Positions 44,268 through 53,979 are shown, counted from the first letter of the stretch. The stretch is 64,000 nt of DNA from Methylobacteriaceae bacterium (GCA_020638195.1 JACKJC010000003.1:1-64000); one strand, 5' to 3'. The notes: a model not told the origin generated them from the sequence alone. Made by a program: numbers and translations.

Positions 44268-45008
44268 ATGCGCTTCGACTGGTGGACCTTCGCGCTTCAG
44301 ACGGTGAATGTCCTCATCCTCCTCTGGATTCTGAGCCGTTTCCTGTTCAGGCCGGCCGCCGACATCATCAAGGCGCGACAGGCGGAGGCGGGCAAGCTTC
44401 TCAGCGACGCGGCGGCGGCGCGCGAGTCGGCGGAAGCTGAACGGCGCAAGGCCGCCGCATTCGAACAGGAATTGTCCGCCAGGCGCGCCGAGGCGCTCCA
44501 CACCGCCGAGCAGGACGCGTCCGCGCGCAGGCAAGCGCTCATCGACGCGGCGCGCAAGGAGGCCGAACAGTTGCGGCTGGCGGCGCGGGTCGTGATCGCG
44601 CAGGCGCGCGAGGCGGAGGCTGAAGCGGCCGACGATCGCGCCAGCAGGCTTGCGGTGGACATAGCCGCCAAGTTGATTGACCGCATGCCGGAGAGCGCCC
44701 GCGTGGCGGGATTCATCGAAGGTCTCGTCGAGGCCGTCGCGGCCCTGCCTCTGGAGACGCGCGTCGAACTTGCCGCGGAAGGCGCGCCAATCCCGGTCAC
44801 CGCGCCGCGCGCGCTCGCCGAGATCGAAATCGGCGAACTGGAGGCGGGGCTCAGGCGCGCGCTCGGTCGCGTCGTCCGTGTTCAGGGCCGCATCGATGCG
44901 GGCCTGATCGCGGGCCTGGAGATCGAAACGGCGCATGCGCGAGTGCGCAACAGCTTGCGGGCGGATCTCGAGGCTATCCAGAACAAATTGTTGACCCGCG
45001 ATGGCTGA
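44268..45008 (+). CDS. atpF: N-type ATPase subunit b with C-terminal delta-like extension (AtpF)
   Basis: This 246-residue protein has one N-terminal membrane helix (WWTFALQTVNVLILLWILSRF), a long Ala/Glu/Arg coiled coil (about 35-135) and a C-terminal domain of about 110 residues. Ordinary b subunits are about 155-165 residues. The extra domain probably replaces the delta subunit, whose gene is absent from this operon. It overlaps atpA by eight bases. Confidence 0.9.
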   Translation: MRFDWWTFALQTVNVLILLWILSRFLFRPAADIIKARQAEAGKLLSDAAAARESAEAERRKAAAFEQELSARRAEALHTAEQDASARRQALIDAARKEAEQLRLAARVVIAQAREAEAEAADDRASRLAVDIAAKLIDRMPESARVAGFIEGLVEAVAALPLETRVELAAEGAPIPVTAPRALAEIEIGELEAGLRRALGRVVRVQGRIDAGLIAGLEIETAHARVRNSLRADLEAIQNKLLTRDG

Positions 45009-46521
45009 GCGTTCCTCGTCAGACTGGCTCGCGCGCAGCCAGCGCCGCCTGGCGGAGGTCGAGCTGACCGTGCAGGTCGATGCGGTCGGCCGCGTCGAGA
45101 GCGTCGCCGATGGCGTGGCGCGCGTGTCCGGTCTGCCGCGCACGCGGATCGGCGAACTCCTGGCGTTCGAAGGCGAGCGCAGGGGCTTCGCGCTCTCGCT
45201 CGAGCGGGACGCCATCGAAGTCGTCCTGCTCGACAATCCCGAGAGCGTCGAGGCAGGCGCCGCAGTGCGTGGAACAGGCGAGGTCGTAGTCGCGCCGGTC
45301 GGACCGAATCTGCTCGGGCGGGTCGTCGATCCGCTCGGTCGCCCGCTCGACGGCGGCGCGCCGGTCGAGGCGGAGGAGTGGCGTCCGGTCGAGCGCGGCG
45401 CACCGGGCATCATCGAACGCGACCATGTGACCGAACCGCTGGATACCGGCGTTCTCGTGCTCGACGCCCTGTTCGCGCTGGGGCGCGGCCAACGCGAGCT
45501 GATCATCGGGGACCGCGCGACCGGCAAGACCGCGATCGCCGTCGACACGATCATCAATCAGAAGCATTCAGACGTAATTTGTATCTATGTTGCGGTAGGG
45601 CAGCGCGCGACCGCCATCGAGCGCGTGATCGAAGCCGTGCGGCAGCACGGCGCGCCGGAGCGTTGCGTCTTCGTCGTCGCCGCCGCCTCGGCCACGGCCG
45701 GCCTGCAATGGATCGCCCCCTTCGCCGGCTTCACGATCGCGGAATATTTCCGGGATCGCGGCGCGCATGCGCTCGTCGTCATCGACGATCTCAGCAAACA
45801 TGCCGCAACTCATCGCGAGCTGGCGTTGCTGACCCGTCAGCCGCCGGGACGCGAGGCCTATCCCGGCGACATCTTCTACCTGCACGCCCGTCTGCTGGAG
45901 CGGGCGGCGAAGCTTTCAAAGGCCTCTGGCGGCGGCTCGATCACGGCGTTGCCGATCGCCGAAACCGACGCCGGCAATCTGTCCGGCTATATTCCGACGA
46001 ACCTGATTTCCATCACCGACGGCCAGATCGTGCTCGACGCCCATCTGTTCGCGGCCAACCAGCGCCCGGCCGTCGATGTCGGCCTTTCCGTCAGCCGGAT
46101 CGGCGGGAAAGCGCAGGCAAAGGCCATGCGACAGGTCGCCGGGCGGATGCGTCTCGAATATGCGCAGTTTCTGGAATTCGAGATGTTCACGCGCTTTGGC
46201 GGCGTGAGCGATGCGCGCATTGCCGCGCAGATCGCCCGTGGTCAGCGTATCCGCGCGCTGATCGCCCAGCCGCGCTTCTCCGCGCTGCGACCCGTGGACG
46301 AAGTCGCGCTGCTCGCCGCGCTCGCCGACGGCGTTTTCGATTCCGCGCCCATGACCGCCATACCTGCAGCGCGCGCGCGCGTGGCCGCGCAGATCGACGC
46401 CGAAGCGCCGGACGCAGCAGATCTCCTCGCGCGCGGCGCAGGCCTCGACGAAGCGTTGCGCACGAGACTCGTCGAAGCAGTGCGCACGCTCGTCTCGCAC
46501 ATCAGCGCGGGCGCGATATGA
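45001..46521 (+). CDS. atpA: N-type ATPase alpha subunit AtpA
   Basis: This 506-residue F1-alpha homologue has the non-catalytic nucleotide site GDRATGKTAIAVDTI near 165, VVIDDLSKHAATHRELALLT and the adenine-binding SISRIG-like LSVSRIGGKAQ segment. It overlaps atpF and atpG. The sequence is complete in length and motifs. Confidence 0.94.
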   Translation: MAERSSSDWLARSQRRLAEVELTVQVDAVGRVESVADGVARVSGLPRTRIGELLAFEGERRGFALSLERDAIEVVLLDNPESVEAGAAVRGTGEVVVAPVGPNLLGRVVDPLGRPLDGGAPVEAEEWRPVERGAPGIIERDHVTEPLDTGVLVLDALFALGRGQRELIIGDRATGKTAIAVDTIINQKHSDVICIYVAVGQRATAIERVIEAVRQHGAPERCVFVVAAASATAGLQWIAPFAGFTIAEYFRDRGAHALVVIDDLSKHAATHRELALLTRQPPGREAYPGDIFYLHARLLERAAKLSKASGGGSITALPIAETDAGNLSGYIPTNLISITDGQIVLDAHLFAANQRPAVDVGLSVSRIGGKAQAKAMRQVAGRMRLEYAQFLEFEMFTRFGGVSDARIAAQIARGQRIRALIAQPRFSALRPVDEVALLAALADGVFDSAPMTAIPAARARVAAQIDAEAPDAADLLARGAGLDEALRTRLVEAVRTLVSHISAGAI

Positions 46522-47408
46522 CCGGGCGCCTCGCCGAGGTCGTGTCGCGCATCGGCTCGGCGCGACAACTGGATGCGGTGATGGCGGCCATGCGCGGCAT
46601 CGCGGCCGCCCGCGAGCGGGAGGCGCGCGAACGGCTCGTCCCGATCCGGGCCTATGCCGCCGTCATAGGCGGCGCAATCGGTCAGGCGCTCGCTCTCACG
46701 GGCGAGGCCGCGCCTGCGGACCTGGCGCCGCCGCCCGTCGGACGCCCGACGCTGGTCGTCCTGGCCGCCGAACAGGGATTTGCCGGCGCATTCGACGACC
46801 GCGTGCTCGACGCAGTGGAGAAGGACGAAAACGGCCCGACGCCGCGCCTGCTGTTGGTCGGCGACCGGGGACTTGTCCGCGCGAGGGAGCGCGGACTGGA
46901 GATCGACTGGTCGAGTTCGATGATCTCGCACGTCGATCAGGCCGGAGCGCTCGCGGATCGGATCGCGGAGGAAATCTACGCGCGGCTTGCAGGGGCCGAG
47001 ACCTCGGAGGTCTCCATCCTGCACGCCGCGGCGGACCCTTCCGAGGGGATCACGATAATCCGCAAGACGCTCGCGCCATTCGACTACCAACGTTTCCCCA
47101 CCGCGCGCAGGCGGCAGCCGCCGCTGATCCAGATGCCGCCGCGCGAGTTGCTCGCGCGTCTGACGCAGGAATACGTGTTTGCGGAATTATGCGAGGCGGC
47201 AATTCTGTCGTTTGCCGCCGAGAACGAAGCGCGGCGCCGCGCGATGACGTCGGCCCAGGAAAACGTGGAGCGAAAACTCGAAACGCTCGTAGGCGAGTCG
47301 CGCCGCCTTCGACAGGAAGAGATTACGAACGAAATCATCGAACTGTTTGCGAGCCACGATGGCGAAGCCAAGCACGCATCTGTTCGGCCGGGTGTAAGAG
47401 ACAGCTAA
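46518..47408 (+). CDS. atpG: N-type ATPase gamma subunit AtpG
   Basis: This 296-residue central-stalk subunit begins GRLAEVVSRIGSARQLDAVM, matching the N-terminal helix of gamma. It ends in the coiled C-terminal helix (SFAAENEARRRAMTSAQENV, then RRLRQEEITNEIIELFAS). A roughly 20-residue tail after ELFAS is unusual. It is last in the atpDCQRBEFAG operon and starts by overlapping the atpA stop. Confidence 0.92.
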   Translation: MTGRLAEVVSRIGSARQLDAVMAAMRGIAAAREREARERLVPIRAYAAVIGGAIGQALALTGEAAPADLAPPPVGRPTLVVLAAEQGFAGAFDDRVLDAVEKDENGPTPRLLLVGDRGLVRARERGLEIDWSSSMISHVDQAGALADRIAEEIYARLAGAETSEVSILHAAADPSEGITIIRKTLAPFDYQRFPTARRRQPPLIQMPPRELLARLTQEYVFAELCEAAILSFAAENEARRRAMTSAQENVERKLETLVGESRRLRQEEITNEIIELFASHDGEAKHASVRPGVRDS

Positions 47409-47437
47409 ACTATCCACCAGATCGATCCGACGACGCC

Positions 47438-48390
47438 TACCATCTTGTCGGCGCTGGCGAGGGCGCTGGAAAGCGCCTGCAATAGTCGATCGGCGCGGCC
47501 GCCAATCGCGCGACCATGAGCGCCGTTCGCGCGCTATTCCTGACGCATCTCCATTCGGACCACACGATCGACTACGCCAATCTCCTGCTCTTCGGACTTT
47601 TCGCCGGGCTGGACAGGACGCCGCGTCCGCTGAAGGTCTTCGACCCGAGTCGCTGTGGACAAATGGAGCCGGTATTTTCCGCGGCTGGCGAGGAGTCGAT
47701 CGAAACCCCGATCGTCTGCCCTGAAAATCCATTTCCGGGCGGTCGCGATATGACCGAGCATCTGTTCATGGCCTACGCCACGGACCTGAATGATCGCATC
47801 CGTGACAACGGCAAACCCGACTTTAGAACTCTCGTCGATGCGCACGACATCGACATGCCCGATGTCCAGGGCTTCCTGTCGCCGAACGAGACGCCCGCGA
47901 GAGACATGGCGCCATTCAAGGTGTACGAAGACGACCGCGTCAAAGTCACGGCGACGCTCGTGAATCATTTCCCGGTCTGGCCTGCATTTGCTTACCGGTT
48001 CGACAGCGACGATGGCTCGATCGTGTTTTCCGGCGACACGTGCCGCTGCGACAACCTGATCCGACTTGCGCAAGGCGACGACATTCTCGTGCACGAAACG
48101 ATCGTCACGACCTGGGCCGAAGCCCTATTCCCGAAGCCGCGAACAGCGGCCGAAGAAGGTCTGCAGAATCACCTGCTGAGCGCACACACCCCCGTCGAAG
48201 AGGTAGGCGCCGTCGCGGAGGCGGTAGGCGGCAGGCGTCGGGACGCTGGTGCTGAGCCACATCGTGCCCGGCAATGCCACCCGCGAGCAGCTCCTGCCGG
48301 CGCAGCGCGGCTTTTCTGGGCGGCTCGTGATCGGACGCGACCTGATGCAGATCGGGGTCTGCCGAATTCCAGCTTCCGGGTTACACTAAG
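47438..48390 (+). pseudogene. Metallo-beta-lactamase-fold hydrolase, broken
   Basis: One frame reads HLVGAGEGAGKRLQ, then TAG at 47483-47485, then IGAAANRATMSAVRALFLTH leading into the metal-binding HLHSDHTID. It continues with VNHFPVWPAFAYRFDS, IVFSGDT and NHLLSAHTPVEEVGAV. Near 48225 the frame shifts, and the true tail reads VGTLVLSHIVPGNATREQLL to TAA at 48388-48390. The extreme N-terminus is also missing. It resembles AtsA/RNase-Z-like hydrolases. With a nonsense codon, a frameshift and 5' loss it is almost certainly dead, unless the ATG at 47516 gives a partial product. Confidence 0.8.
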
Positions 48391-48433
48391 CGAAACGATC
48401 TGCAGACGCTTGCACCAGATGGAGTCACGAGAA

Positions 48434-49630
48434 ATGAGCGGACCACTTGCCGGGCTGAAGGTCCTGGACATTGCGACGATCATCGCCGCGCCGCTCGCGG
48501 CGACGCTGCTTGCTGACTACGGCGCGGAAGTGCTCAAGGTCGAAATGCCCGGCCAAGGCGACGGCGTGCGTTACTTCCCGCCCTTCAAGGAGGGCAAGCC
48601 GCTGTGGTGGAAGACCGCGAACCGCAACAAGAAGTTCGCGACGCTGGACCTGCGTACGCCTGAAGGTCTCGCGCTGTTCAAGCGACTACTGCCGAAGTTC
48701 GACGTGCTGATCGAGAATTTTCGGCCGGGCACGCTAGACCGTTGGGGACTGACAAAGGAAGTCCTTTGGGAAATACAGCCGCGACTGGTCATCCTGCGCG
48801 CGACGGGTTTCGGGCAAGATGGTCCCTATCGCGACAAGCCGGGCTTTGCGCGCATCTTTGAGGCGATGGGCGGGCTCACCTACATCACGGGCGAGCCGGA
48901 TGGCGAACCCATGCATCCCGGCTATCCGATCGGCGACGCGATCGGCGGCCTGTTCGGCGCCGTCGGCGTTCTGGCGGCGCTTTGGAAGCGGGCGCGCGAC
49001 CCCAATGCGCCCGGCGAAGAGATCGACCTAGCGATGACCGAAGCCACCTTCCGCTTGCTCGATGTGCTGCCGATCGAGTTCGACCAACTCGGCGTCGTGC
49101 GCAATCGCATCGGCAACGCCAATGGCTATTCGGCGCCGGCGGCCGTCTATCGCACCAAGGACGATCGCTGGGTGACGCTGGCAGGCTCCACCAATCCGCT
49201 TTATGCCGCGAACTGCCGCGCGATCGGCCGGCCAGAACTGATCTCCGATCCGCGCTTCGCCAACAATGCGCAGCGCGTCGAGCATTCCGGCGAACTCAAC
49301 GCGATCTTCTCCGCCTGGTGCGCCGCGCACACGCTCGACGAAGCTCTCGAAGCCTTCGGCCGGGAACAGGGCACGATCGCGCCGATCTATTCGATCGACC
49401 AGATCGCCGCCGACCCGCACGCCAAGGCGCGCGAGATCATCACCCGCGTGCCCGACAAGGATTTCGGCGAAGTGGCGATGGCCAACGTCGTCCCGCGCTT
49501 TTCGCGCGATCCCGGCAGCGTGCGCACCACGGCCGGCGACATCGGCCAGGACAATGCCGAAATTTTCGGAGGCTGGCTCAAACTGTCCGAAGACGAAATG
49601 AGCGAACTCGCGCGCAAGAAGGTGATTTGA
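48434..49630 (+). CDS. Family III CoA-transferase (CaiB/BaiF, formyl-CoA transferase-like)
   Basis: The 398-residue protein starts GPLAGLKVLDIATIIAAPLA and has YGAEVLKVEMPGQGD, RNKKFATLDLRTPEG and GDAIGGLFGAVGVLAAL near 165. The catalytic Asp typical of the family is expected in the GYPIGDAIGG segment near 160. Family III enzymes move CoA between carboxylates (oxalate/formate, carnitine and others), and the substrate is not certain. A formate dehydrogenase operon lies 2 kb away, which makes a formyl-CoA or oxalate link possible but unproven. ATG 48434 is chosen from the family N-terminus; the same frame is open upstream through the pseudogene. Confidence 0.88.
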   Translation: MSGPLAGLKVLDIATIIAAPLAATLLADYGAEVLKVEMPGQGDGVRYFPPFKEGKPLWWKTANRNKKFATLDLRTPEGLALFKRLLPKFDVLIENFRPGTLDRWGLTKEVLWEIQPRLVILRATGFGQDGPYRDKPGFARIFEAMGGLTYITGEPDGEPMHPGYPIGDAIGGLFGAVGVLAALWKRARDPNAPGEEIDLAMTEATFRLLDVLPIEFDQLGVVRNRIGNANGYSAPAAVYRTKDDRWVTLAGSTNPLYAANCRAIGRPELISDPRFANNAQRVEHSGELNAIFSAWCAAHTLDEALEAFGREQGTIAPIYSIDQIAADPHAKAREIITRVPDKDFGEVAMANVVPRFSRDPGSVRTTAGDIGQDNAEIFGGWLKLSEDEMSELARKKVI

Positions 49631-49717
49631 GCGGAGGCGACCCGAGGTGTGCGGCGGCGTCGCGCCCATCGGATCGCGGACGACCGCCGGCAATGATCGA
49701 CCGGCCGGCAATACTTT

Positions 49718-49884
49718 CTATGTTCGATCGACCCTCTCGACCACCGGCAGCTTGTACTGCTGGAAATCGCTCATCGGCTGATAGAGGCGCAAGATGAGAT
49801 AGAAGGGCGCATCGGGCGCCGGCGGCATCTGGCCCGAGGACAAGCCGGCATATCTCCCGAACACGTTCCATCGCGGGGCTGAAT
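49718..49884 (-). pseudogene. C-terminal remnant of a DUF1214/DUF1254-type protein
   Basis: About 55 residues ending at 49718 on the minus strand read GQMPPAPDAPFYLILRLYQP and then KLPVVERV. They resemble the conserved end of DUF1254/DUF1214 proteins (PxPxGPFxLxLRLYxP, then PPxVxRV). Upstream sequence in this frame does not continue the match. The function of the family is poorly defined. Confidence 0.45.
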
Positions 49885-50224
49885 CGCTTCGCGTCGAATG
49901 GGATGCGATCGGCGCCAGGATGTAGGCAACAGCGCCGCCCCGAGCACCGGAGCCGCGTTGACGACGGCGAAGCAGGTGCGACTGCCCGGAACCGGCGTAT
50001 CGCGACGAATGTCCCGTTGGTGGCCGCACCCGAATGCTTGTAGCTGGCGTATCCCGGGAATCGGATCGAACCTCTTCGTTCTGATGTAACACAGTCGAAT
50101 ATGTCGGGCTCTGTTGGGGGGCGGAGCGAGGGAGCGCTCGACTGTGCGGTGTCGCTGGGCGAGAGCGGCCTTCACAGGTCCATGCAATACATGTCTGGCA
50201 GTGTCTGCGACAGTACGTCGCTTC
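49885..50224. other. Gene-free stretch between two decayed elements
   Basis: No coding family or regulatory element was recognised in this interval. It lies between the DUF1214-like remnant and an IS3 remnant, both on the minus strand. Confidence 0.35.
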
Positions 50225-50562
50225 ACGCAATCGGCTTGGAAGTTTTCGAGCTTCTGGAGGCTACTCAACAACTCAGTCGGCGTTGGTGCAGGATTGTCTC
50301 GTCTCGCGCGCATGATCGAGGTCGCGAAACAGGCTCTAGTCGAGCAGTTCGTCACGAAGCCGTACGTGAAATTCTTGTAGAAGCCGTTCTGTACCGGCTT
50401 TCGCGGCTCGATGAAATGCCAAAGGTTTCTGTTGTCGGAGACGATGATGCGAGGCTCGCCAAGCCGTGCGATCGGCGCCGTCAGTTCGCGCGCGACGCGT
50501 CGGCTTCTTGCTCCTTCAGTACATCGATGATCTGCGCTTCCGTGGACCGTGGCCGCTTCGTC
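50225..50562 (-). mobile_element. Heavily deleted IS3-family remnant
   Basis: On the minus strand an OrfA start (KRPRSTEAQIIDVLKEQEAD) is followed directly, in another frame, by the middle of an OrfB: RELTAPIARLGEPRIIVSDN, WHFIEPRKPVQNGFYKNFTY, VTNCST and SIMRARRDN. The second-Asp motif SDN survives. The deletion between orfA and orfB and the frameshifts show that it is dead. Confidence 0.65.
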
Positions 50563-50805
50563 TGTCCGTCCTTAGAAGGGACGGGCACCAATTTCGCGTA
50601 GAGAAAAGCCCTGTGGCGGGTCGCCTCGATCACAAATGTCCTGTCTGGGCTGATACGCTGTTCCCGCTGCTGGCGGCGGTCATCCACGACTTTGCGTGAG
50701 ATTGGTTTACAGCGCCATCGAAACGCTCGTTGCAAAGGCGAACCCCCGGGCGCTTAAATGCGAAGTCCTTGCGCCGGCGCCGGGACGAAGACCGGGGATG
50801 AGCGG

Positions 50806-51717
50806 GTGATAATCAGGCAATTCGTCTATCTGGATGCGCTGGCGCGCGAGCGGCACTTCCGGCGCGCCGCCGACGCCTGCAGCATTTCCCAGCCGACGCT
50901 GTCTGCCGCGATCGCGCAACTCGAAGCCGAACTCGGAGTCGTGATCGTCAAGCGCGGTCGGCGTTTCATCGGGCTGACGCCCGAAGGCGAACTCGTGCTG
51001 TCGCACGCCCGGCGCATCCTGGCCGATGCGCAATCGCTGAAGGACAGCCTGTCGGAACTGCGCACGGGGTTGCGCGGCGCGCTGCGCATCGGCGCGATCC
51101 CGACCGCGTTGCCGCTCGTGGCGCACATCACCGCGCCCTTCTCGCGCCGCTATCCCGCCGTGAAGCTGACCGTGCTGTCGCTGACGTCGCAGGACATTCA
51201 GTCGCGCATCGACAATTACGAACTCGACGTCGGGCTGTCCTACCTCGACAACGAGCCGTTGTCGGGCGTGATCCCGAAGCCCGTCTATCACGAAGCCTAT
51301 GTCGCGCTGTTCCGCGAGGACGATCGCGCAGCGGCGGCATCCGAGATCGCATGGGCGGATGTCGCGCAACGCGACCTGTGCCTGCTGACGCCCGACATGC
51401 AGAACCGGCGCATCATCGACGGCATTTTCCGCTCGGTCGGCCACGCTCCGACGCCCGTCATCGAGACGAATTCGATCTTCAACCTCTGCACGCATGCCGC
51501 TATTCCCGGGATCGCCAGCATCGTGTCACGCCAGCTCGTCGACTTCTTCGGATTGCCCCCCGGAGTGCGTTCGGCGCGCCTGATCGAACCCAATGCTATT
51601 CGCACGATCGGGCTTATCATGGCCGATCGCGAACCGACGCCGCCGCTCGCGCGCGCGCTATTTGCCATGACGGATTTCATGTCGGACGCCACGGCCGTGA
51701 CCAATCATTTGCGATAG
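50806..51717 (+). CDS. LysR-family regulator, probable regulator of formate dehydrogenase
   Basis: The 303-residue protein starts IIRQFVYLDALARERHFRRA and has the LysR winged helix-turn-helix (ADACSISQPTLSAAIAQLEA at about 24-43), a linker helix and a periplasmic-binding-like effector domain (LRGALRIGAIPTALPLVAHI onward). It lies 196 bases upstream of fdsG on the same strand, the place FdsR-type regulators occupy in other fds loci, though there often divergent. GTG 50806 is preferred from the family N-terminus; ATG 50758 would add 16 residues. Confidence 0.87.
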   Translation: MIIRQFVYLDALARERHFRRAADACSISQPTLSAAIAQLEAELGVVIVKRGRRFIGLTPEGELVLSHARRILADAQSLKDSLSELRTGLRGALRIGAIPTALPLVAHITAPFSRRYPAVKLTVLSLTSQDIQSRIDNYELDVGLSYLDNEPLSGVIPKPVYHEAYVALFREDDRAAAASEIAWADVAQRDLCLLTPDMQNRRIIDGIFRSVGHAPTPVIETNSIFNLCTHAAIPGIASIVSRQLVDFFGLPPGVRSARLIEPNAIRTIGLIMADREPTPPLARALFAMTDFMSDATAVTNHLR

Positions 51718-51784
51718 AGGCGATCTATCGAGCGTGGGCTTTGCGGCTGTTCGACGGCCCAGAAAACGCTCAAGTCTTGAAATT

Positions 51785-51825
51785 CTATCACGAGTAAATG
51801 CATTTTGATAGTTGTGTCCTATCAA
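51785..51825 (+). promoter_or_regulatory. Inverted-repeat operator upstream of fdsG
   Basis: TTGATAG-N7-CTATCAA at 51805-51825 is a perfect 7-bp inverted repeat containing an ATAG-N7-CTAT LysR-type box. A further CTATCA half-site occurs at 51785-51790. The most likely ligand is the adjacent LysR protein. Confidence 0.65.
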
Positions 51826-51913
51826 CCGGTCGGAAAAATCGATTTGAATTGTTATGGCCAAGCGCCACTGATTGACCTACGACCCGGCCGCTCAGGGCCG
51901 GGATGGAGGATAC

Positions 51914-52414
51914 ATGCCGTCGAAGCCGGACTGGAACGAGGGCAGGGCGCGCGAGATCATCGGCGGCTTGTCGGCGCTGGAAGGCGCGACTCTGCCGATC
52001 CTGCATGCGCTGCAGGACGAATTTGGATTCGTCGACGCACGCGCGACGCCGCTGATCGCCGAGGCGCTCAATCTGTCGCGCGCTGAAGTGCACGGCGCGA
52101 TCACCTTTTATCACGACTTTCGAAGCAAGCCCGCCGGTCGCCGAGTCATCAAGTTGTGCCGCGCCGAAGCGTGCCAGGCGAACGGTTGCGAGGATCTCGT
52201 TACGAAACTGCGCGCACGCCATGGGCTGGATGCGGACAGCCAGGACGACGAGCGGCTGACGATCGAGACCGTCTATTGCCTCGGCAATTGCGCGCTGGGA
52301 CCCTCGGCGCTGGTCGATGGCGAACTCGTCGGGCGGCTCGACGCCGACCGCCTTGCCGGACTGTGCGACGGCGCCTCTGCAGAGAAGGCGCAGATCGTCG
52401 GAGGCGCCGCATGA
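51914..52414 (+). CDS. fdsG: NAD-dependent formate dehydrogenase gamma subunit FdsG
   Basis: A 166-residue NuoE-like [2Fe-2S] subunit: LPILHALQDEFGFVDARATP, HGAITFYHDFR, then cluster cysteines in KLCRAEACQANG and VYCLGNCALGPSA. It relays electrons within the soluble Mo-formate dehydrogenase. GGAGGA precedes ATG 51914. It overlaps fdsB by four bases. Confidence 0.94.
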   Translation: MPSKPDWNEGRAREIIGGLSALEGATLPILHALQDEFGFVDARATPLIAEALNLSRAEVHGAITFYHDFRSKPAGRRVIKLCRAEACQANGCEDLVTKLRARHGLDADSQDDERLTIETVYCLGNCALGPSALVDGELVGRLDADRLAGLCDGASAEKAQIVGGAA

Positions 52415-53970
52415 GCCCCGTGCGCATCTTTATCCCGGGTGACGCCGCCGCCCTGTCGGTCGGCGCGGACGCTGTCGCGCGCGCCATCCGCGCCGAGGCC
52501 TCGCGCCGCGGCGCCAGCGTCGATATCGTCCGCACGGGGTCGCGCGGCATGCTGTGGCTCGAACCGCTCGTCGAGGTTGAAGCCGCGCAGGGCCGCATCG
52601 CCTACGGCCCGGTGTCGCCACACGATGTCGCCTCGCTGTTCGACGCGGGATTCCTGTCGGGCGGCGCGCATCCGCTCGCACAGGGCGCAGTCGCCGACCT
52701 GGACTGGATGCGCCGCCAGACCCGCGTGACTTTCGCGCGCGTCGGCGTGATCGATCCGCTCTCTCTCGACGATTATCGCGCGCATGGCGGTCTGAAAGGC
52801 CTCGAGCGCGCGCTGGCCGCCAGCGGCGCGGACATCGTCGAAGCCGTGCGCGCCTCCGGCCTGCGCGGCCGCGGCGGCGCGGGCTTTCCGACGGGCATCA
52901 AGTGGAAAACCGTGCTCGACGCCGAGGCGCTACAGAAATATGTCGTCTGCAACGCCGACGAAGGCGACAGCGGCACTTTCGCTGACCGCATGCTGATGGA
53001 AGGCGATCCCTTCCTGGTGATCGAGGGCATGGCGATCGCCGGCCTCGCCGTCGGCGCGACCAAGGGCTTCGTCTACATCCGTTCGGAATATCCGCACGCG
53101 TTTCGCGCGATGTGCGCCGCGATCGACATTGCGCGAAAGGCCGGCGTCCTCGGCGCCTCCGTGCTCGGCTCCGGCCGCGCCTTCGACATGGAAGCGCGGC
53201 TCGGCGCCGGCGCCTATATCTGCGGCGAGGAGACCTCGCTGCTCGAAAGCCTCGAGGGCAAGCGCGGCGTGGTGCGCGCAAAGCCGCCGCTGCCCGCACT
53301 GCAGGGATTGTTCGGCAAGCCGACGATCGTCAACAACGTGCTGTCGCTGGCCGCTGTCCCCTCGATTCTCGCCGAGGGGCCGCAGGCCTACGCCGACTAC
53401 GGCGTCGGCCGTTCGCGCGGCACGCTGCCCTTCCAGCTCGGCGGCAACGTCAAGCGCGGCGGTCTGGTCGAACTCGCCTTCGGCGCGACGTTGCGCGACC
53501 TGATTGATGGTTTCGGCGGCGGGACGCGTTCCGGCCGCCCGGTCCGCGCCGTGCAGGTCGGCGGCCCGCTCGGCGCTTACCTGCCGGCAAGCCAGCTCGA
53601 CACGCCCCTCGACTATGAAGCTTTCGCAGCAATTGGCGCCATGCTGGGCCACGGCGGAATCGTGGTGTTCGACGACAGCGTCGACATGGCGCAGCAGGCG
53701 CGCTTCGCCTTCAAGTTCTGTGCGAAGGAAAGCTGCGGCAAGTGCACGCCCTGCCGCATCGGTGCCGTGCGCGGCGTGGAAACGGTCGACCGCATTGTCG
53801 CCGGCGTCGAGCGTGAAAAGAATCTCGGCGTCCTCGACGATCTCAACCAATTGATGACAGACGGCTCGCTCTGCGCGATGGGCGGGCTGACGCCTATGCC
53901 CGTCATGAGCGCGCTGCGTCATTTCCCCGAGGATTTCCGCCGGGCGTCGCAGCGCGCGGCCGCGGAATAG
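52411..53970 (+). CDS. fdsB: NAD-dependent formate dehydrogenase beta subunit FdsB
   Basis: This 519-residue protein fuses an N-terminal thioredoxin-like domain (about 1-100) to a NuoF-like FMN/NAD module. It has the NAD site GLRGRGGAGFPTGIKWKTV, the FMN-contacting CNADEGDSGTFADR, GAYICGEETSLLES and the 4Fe-4S site AKESCGKCTPCRIGA. It transfers electrons to NAD+. The start overlaps fdsG. Confidence 0.95.
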   Translation: MSPVRIFIPGDAAALSVGADAVARAIRAEASRRGASVDIVRTGSRGMLWLEPLVEVEAAQGRIAYGPVSPHDVASLFDAGFLSGGAHPLAQGAVADLDWMRRQTRVTFARVGVIDPLSLDDYRAHGGLKGLERALAASGADIVEAVRASGLRGRGGAGFPTGIKWKTVLDAEALQKYVVCNADEGDSGTFADRMLMEGDPFLVIEGMAIAGLAVGATKGFVYIRSEYPHAFRAMCAAIDIARKAGVLGASVLGSGRAFDMEARLGAGAYICGEETSLLESLEGKRGVVRAKPPLPALQGLFGKPTIVNNVLSLAAVPSILAEGPQAYADYGVGRSRGTLPFQLGGNVKRGGLVELAFGATLRDLIDGFGGGTRSGRPVRAVQVGGPLGAYLPASQLDTPLDYEAFAAIGAMLGHGGIVVFDDSVDMAQQARFAFKFCAKESCGKCTPCRIGAVRGVETVDRIVAGVEREKNLGVLDDLNQLMTDGSLCAMGGLTPMPVMSALRHFPEDFRRASQRAAAE

Positions 53971-53979
53971 GAGGTCAGG

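Noticed and set aside
47516..49630. 704-residue fusion of a metallo-beta-lactamase and a CoA-transferase
   Set aside because: The join passes through out-of-frame, Arg/Ala-rich sequence. The true hydrolase tail is in another frame and ends at 48390, so the fusion is an artefact of a frameshift.
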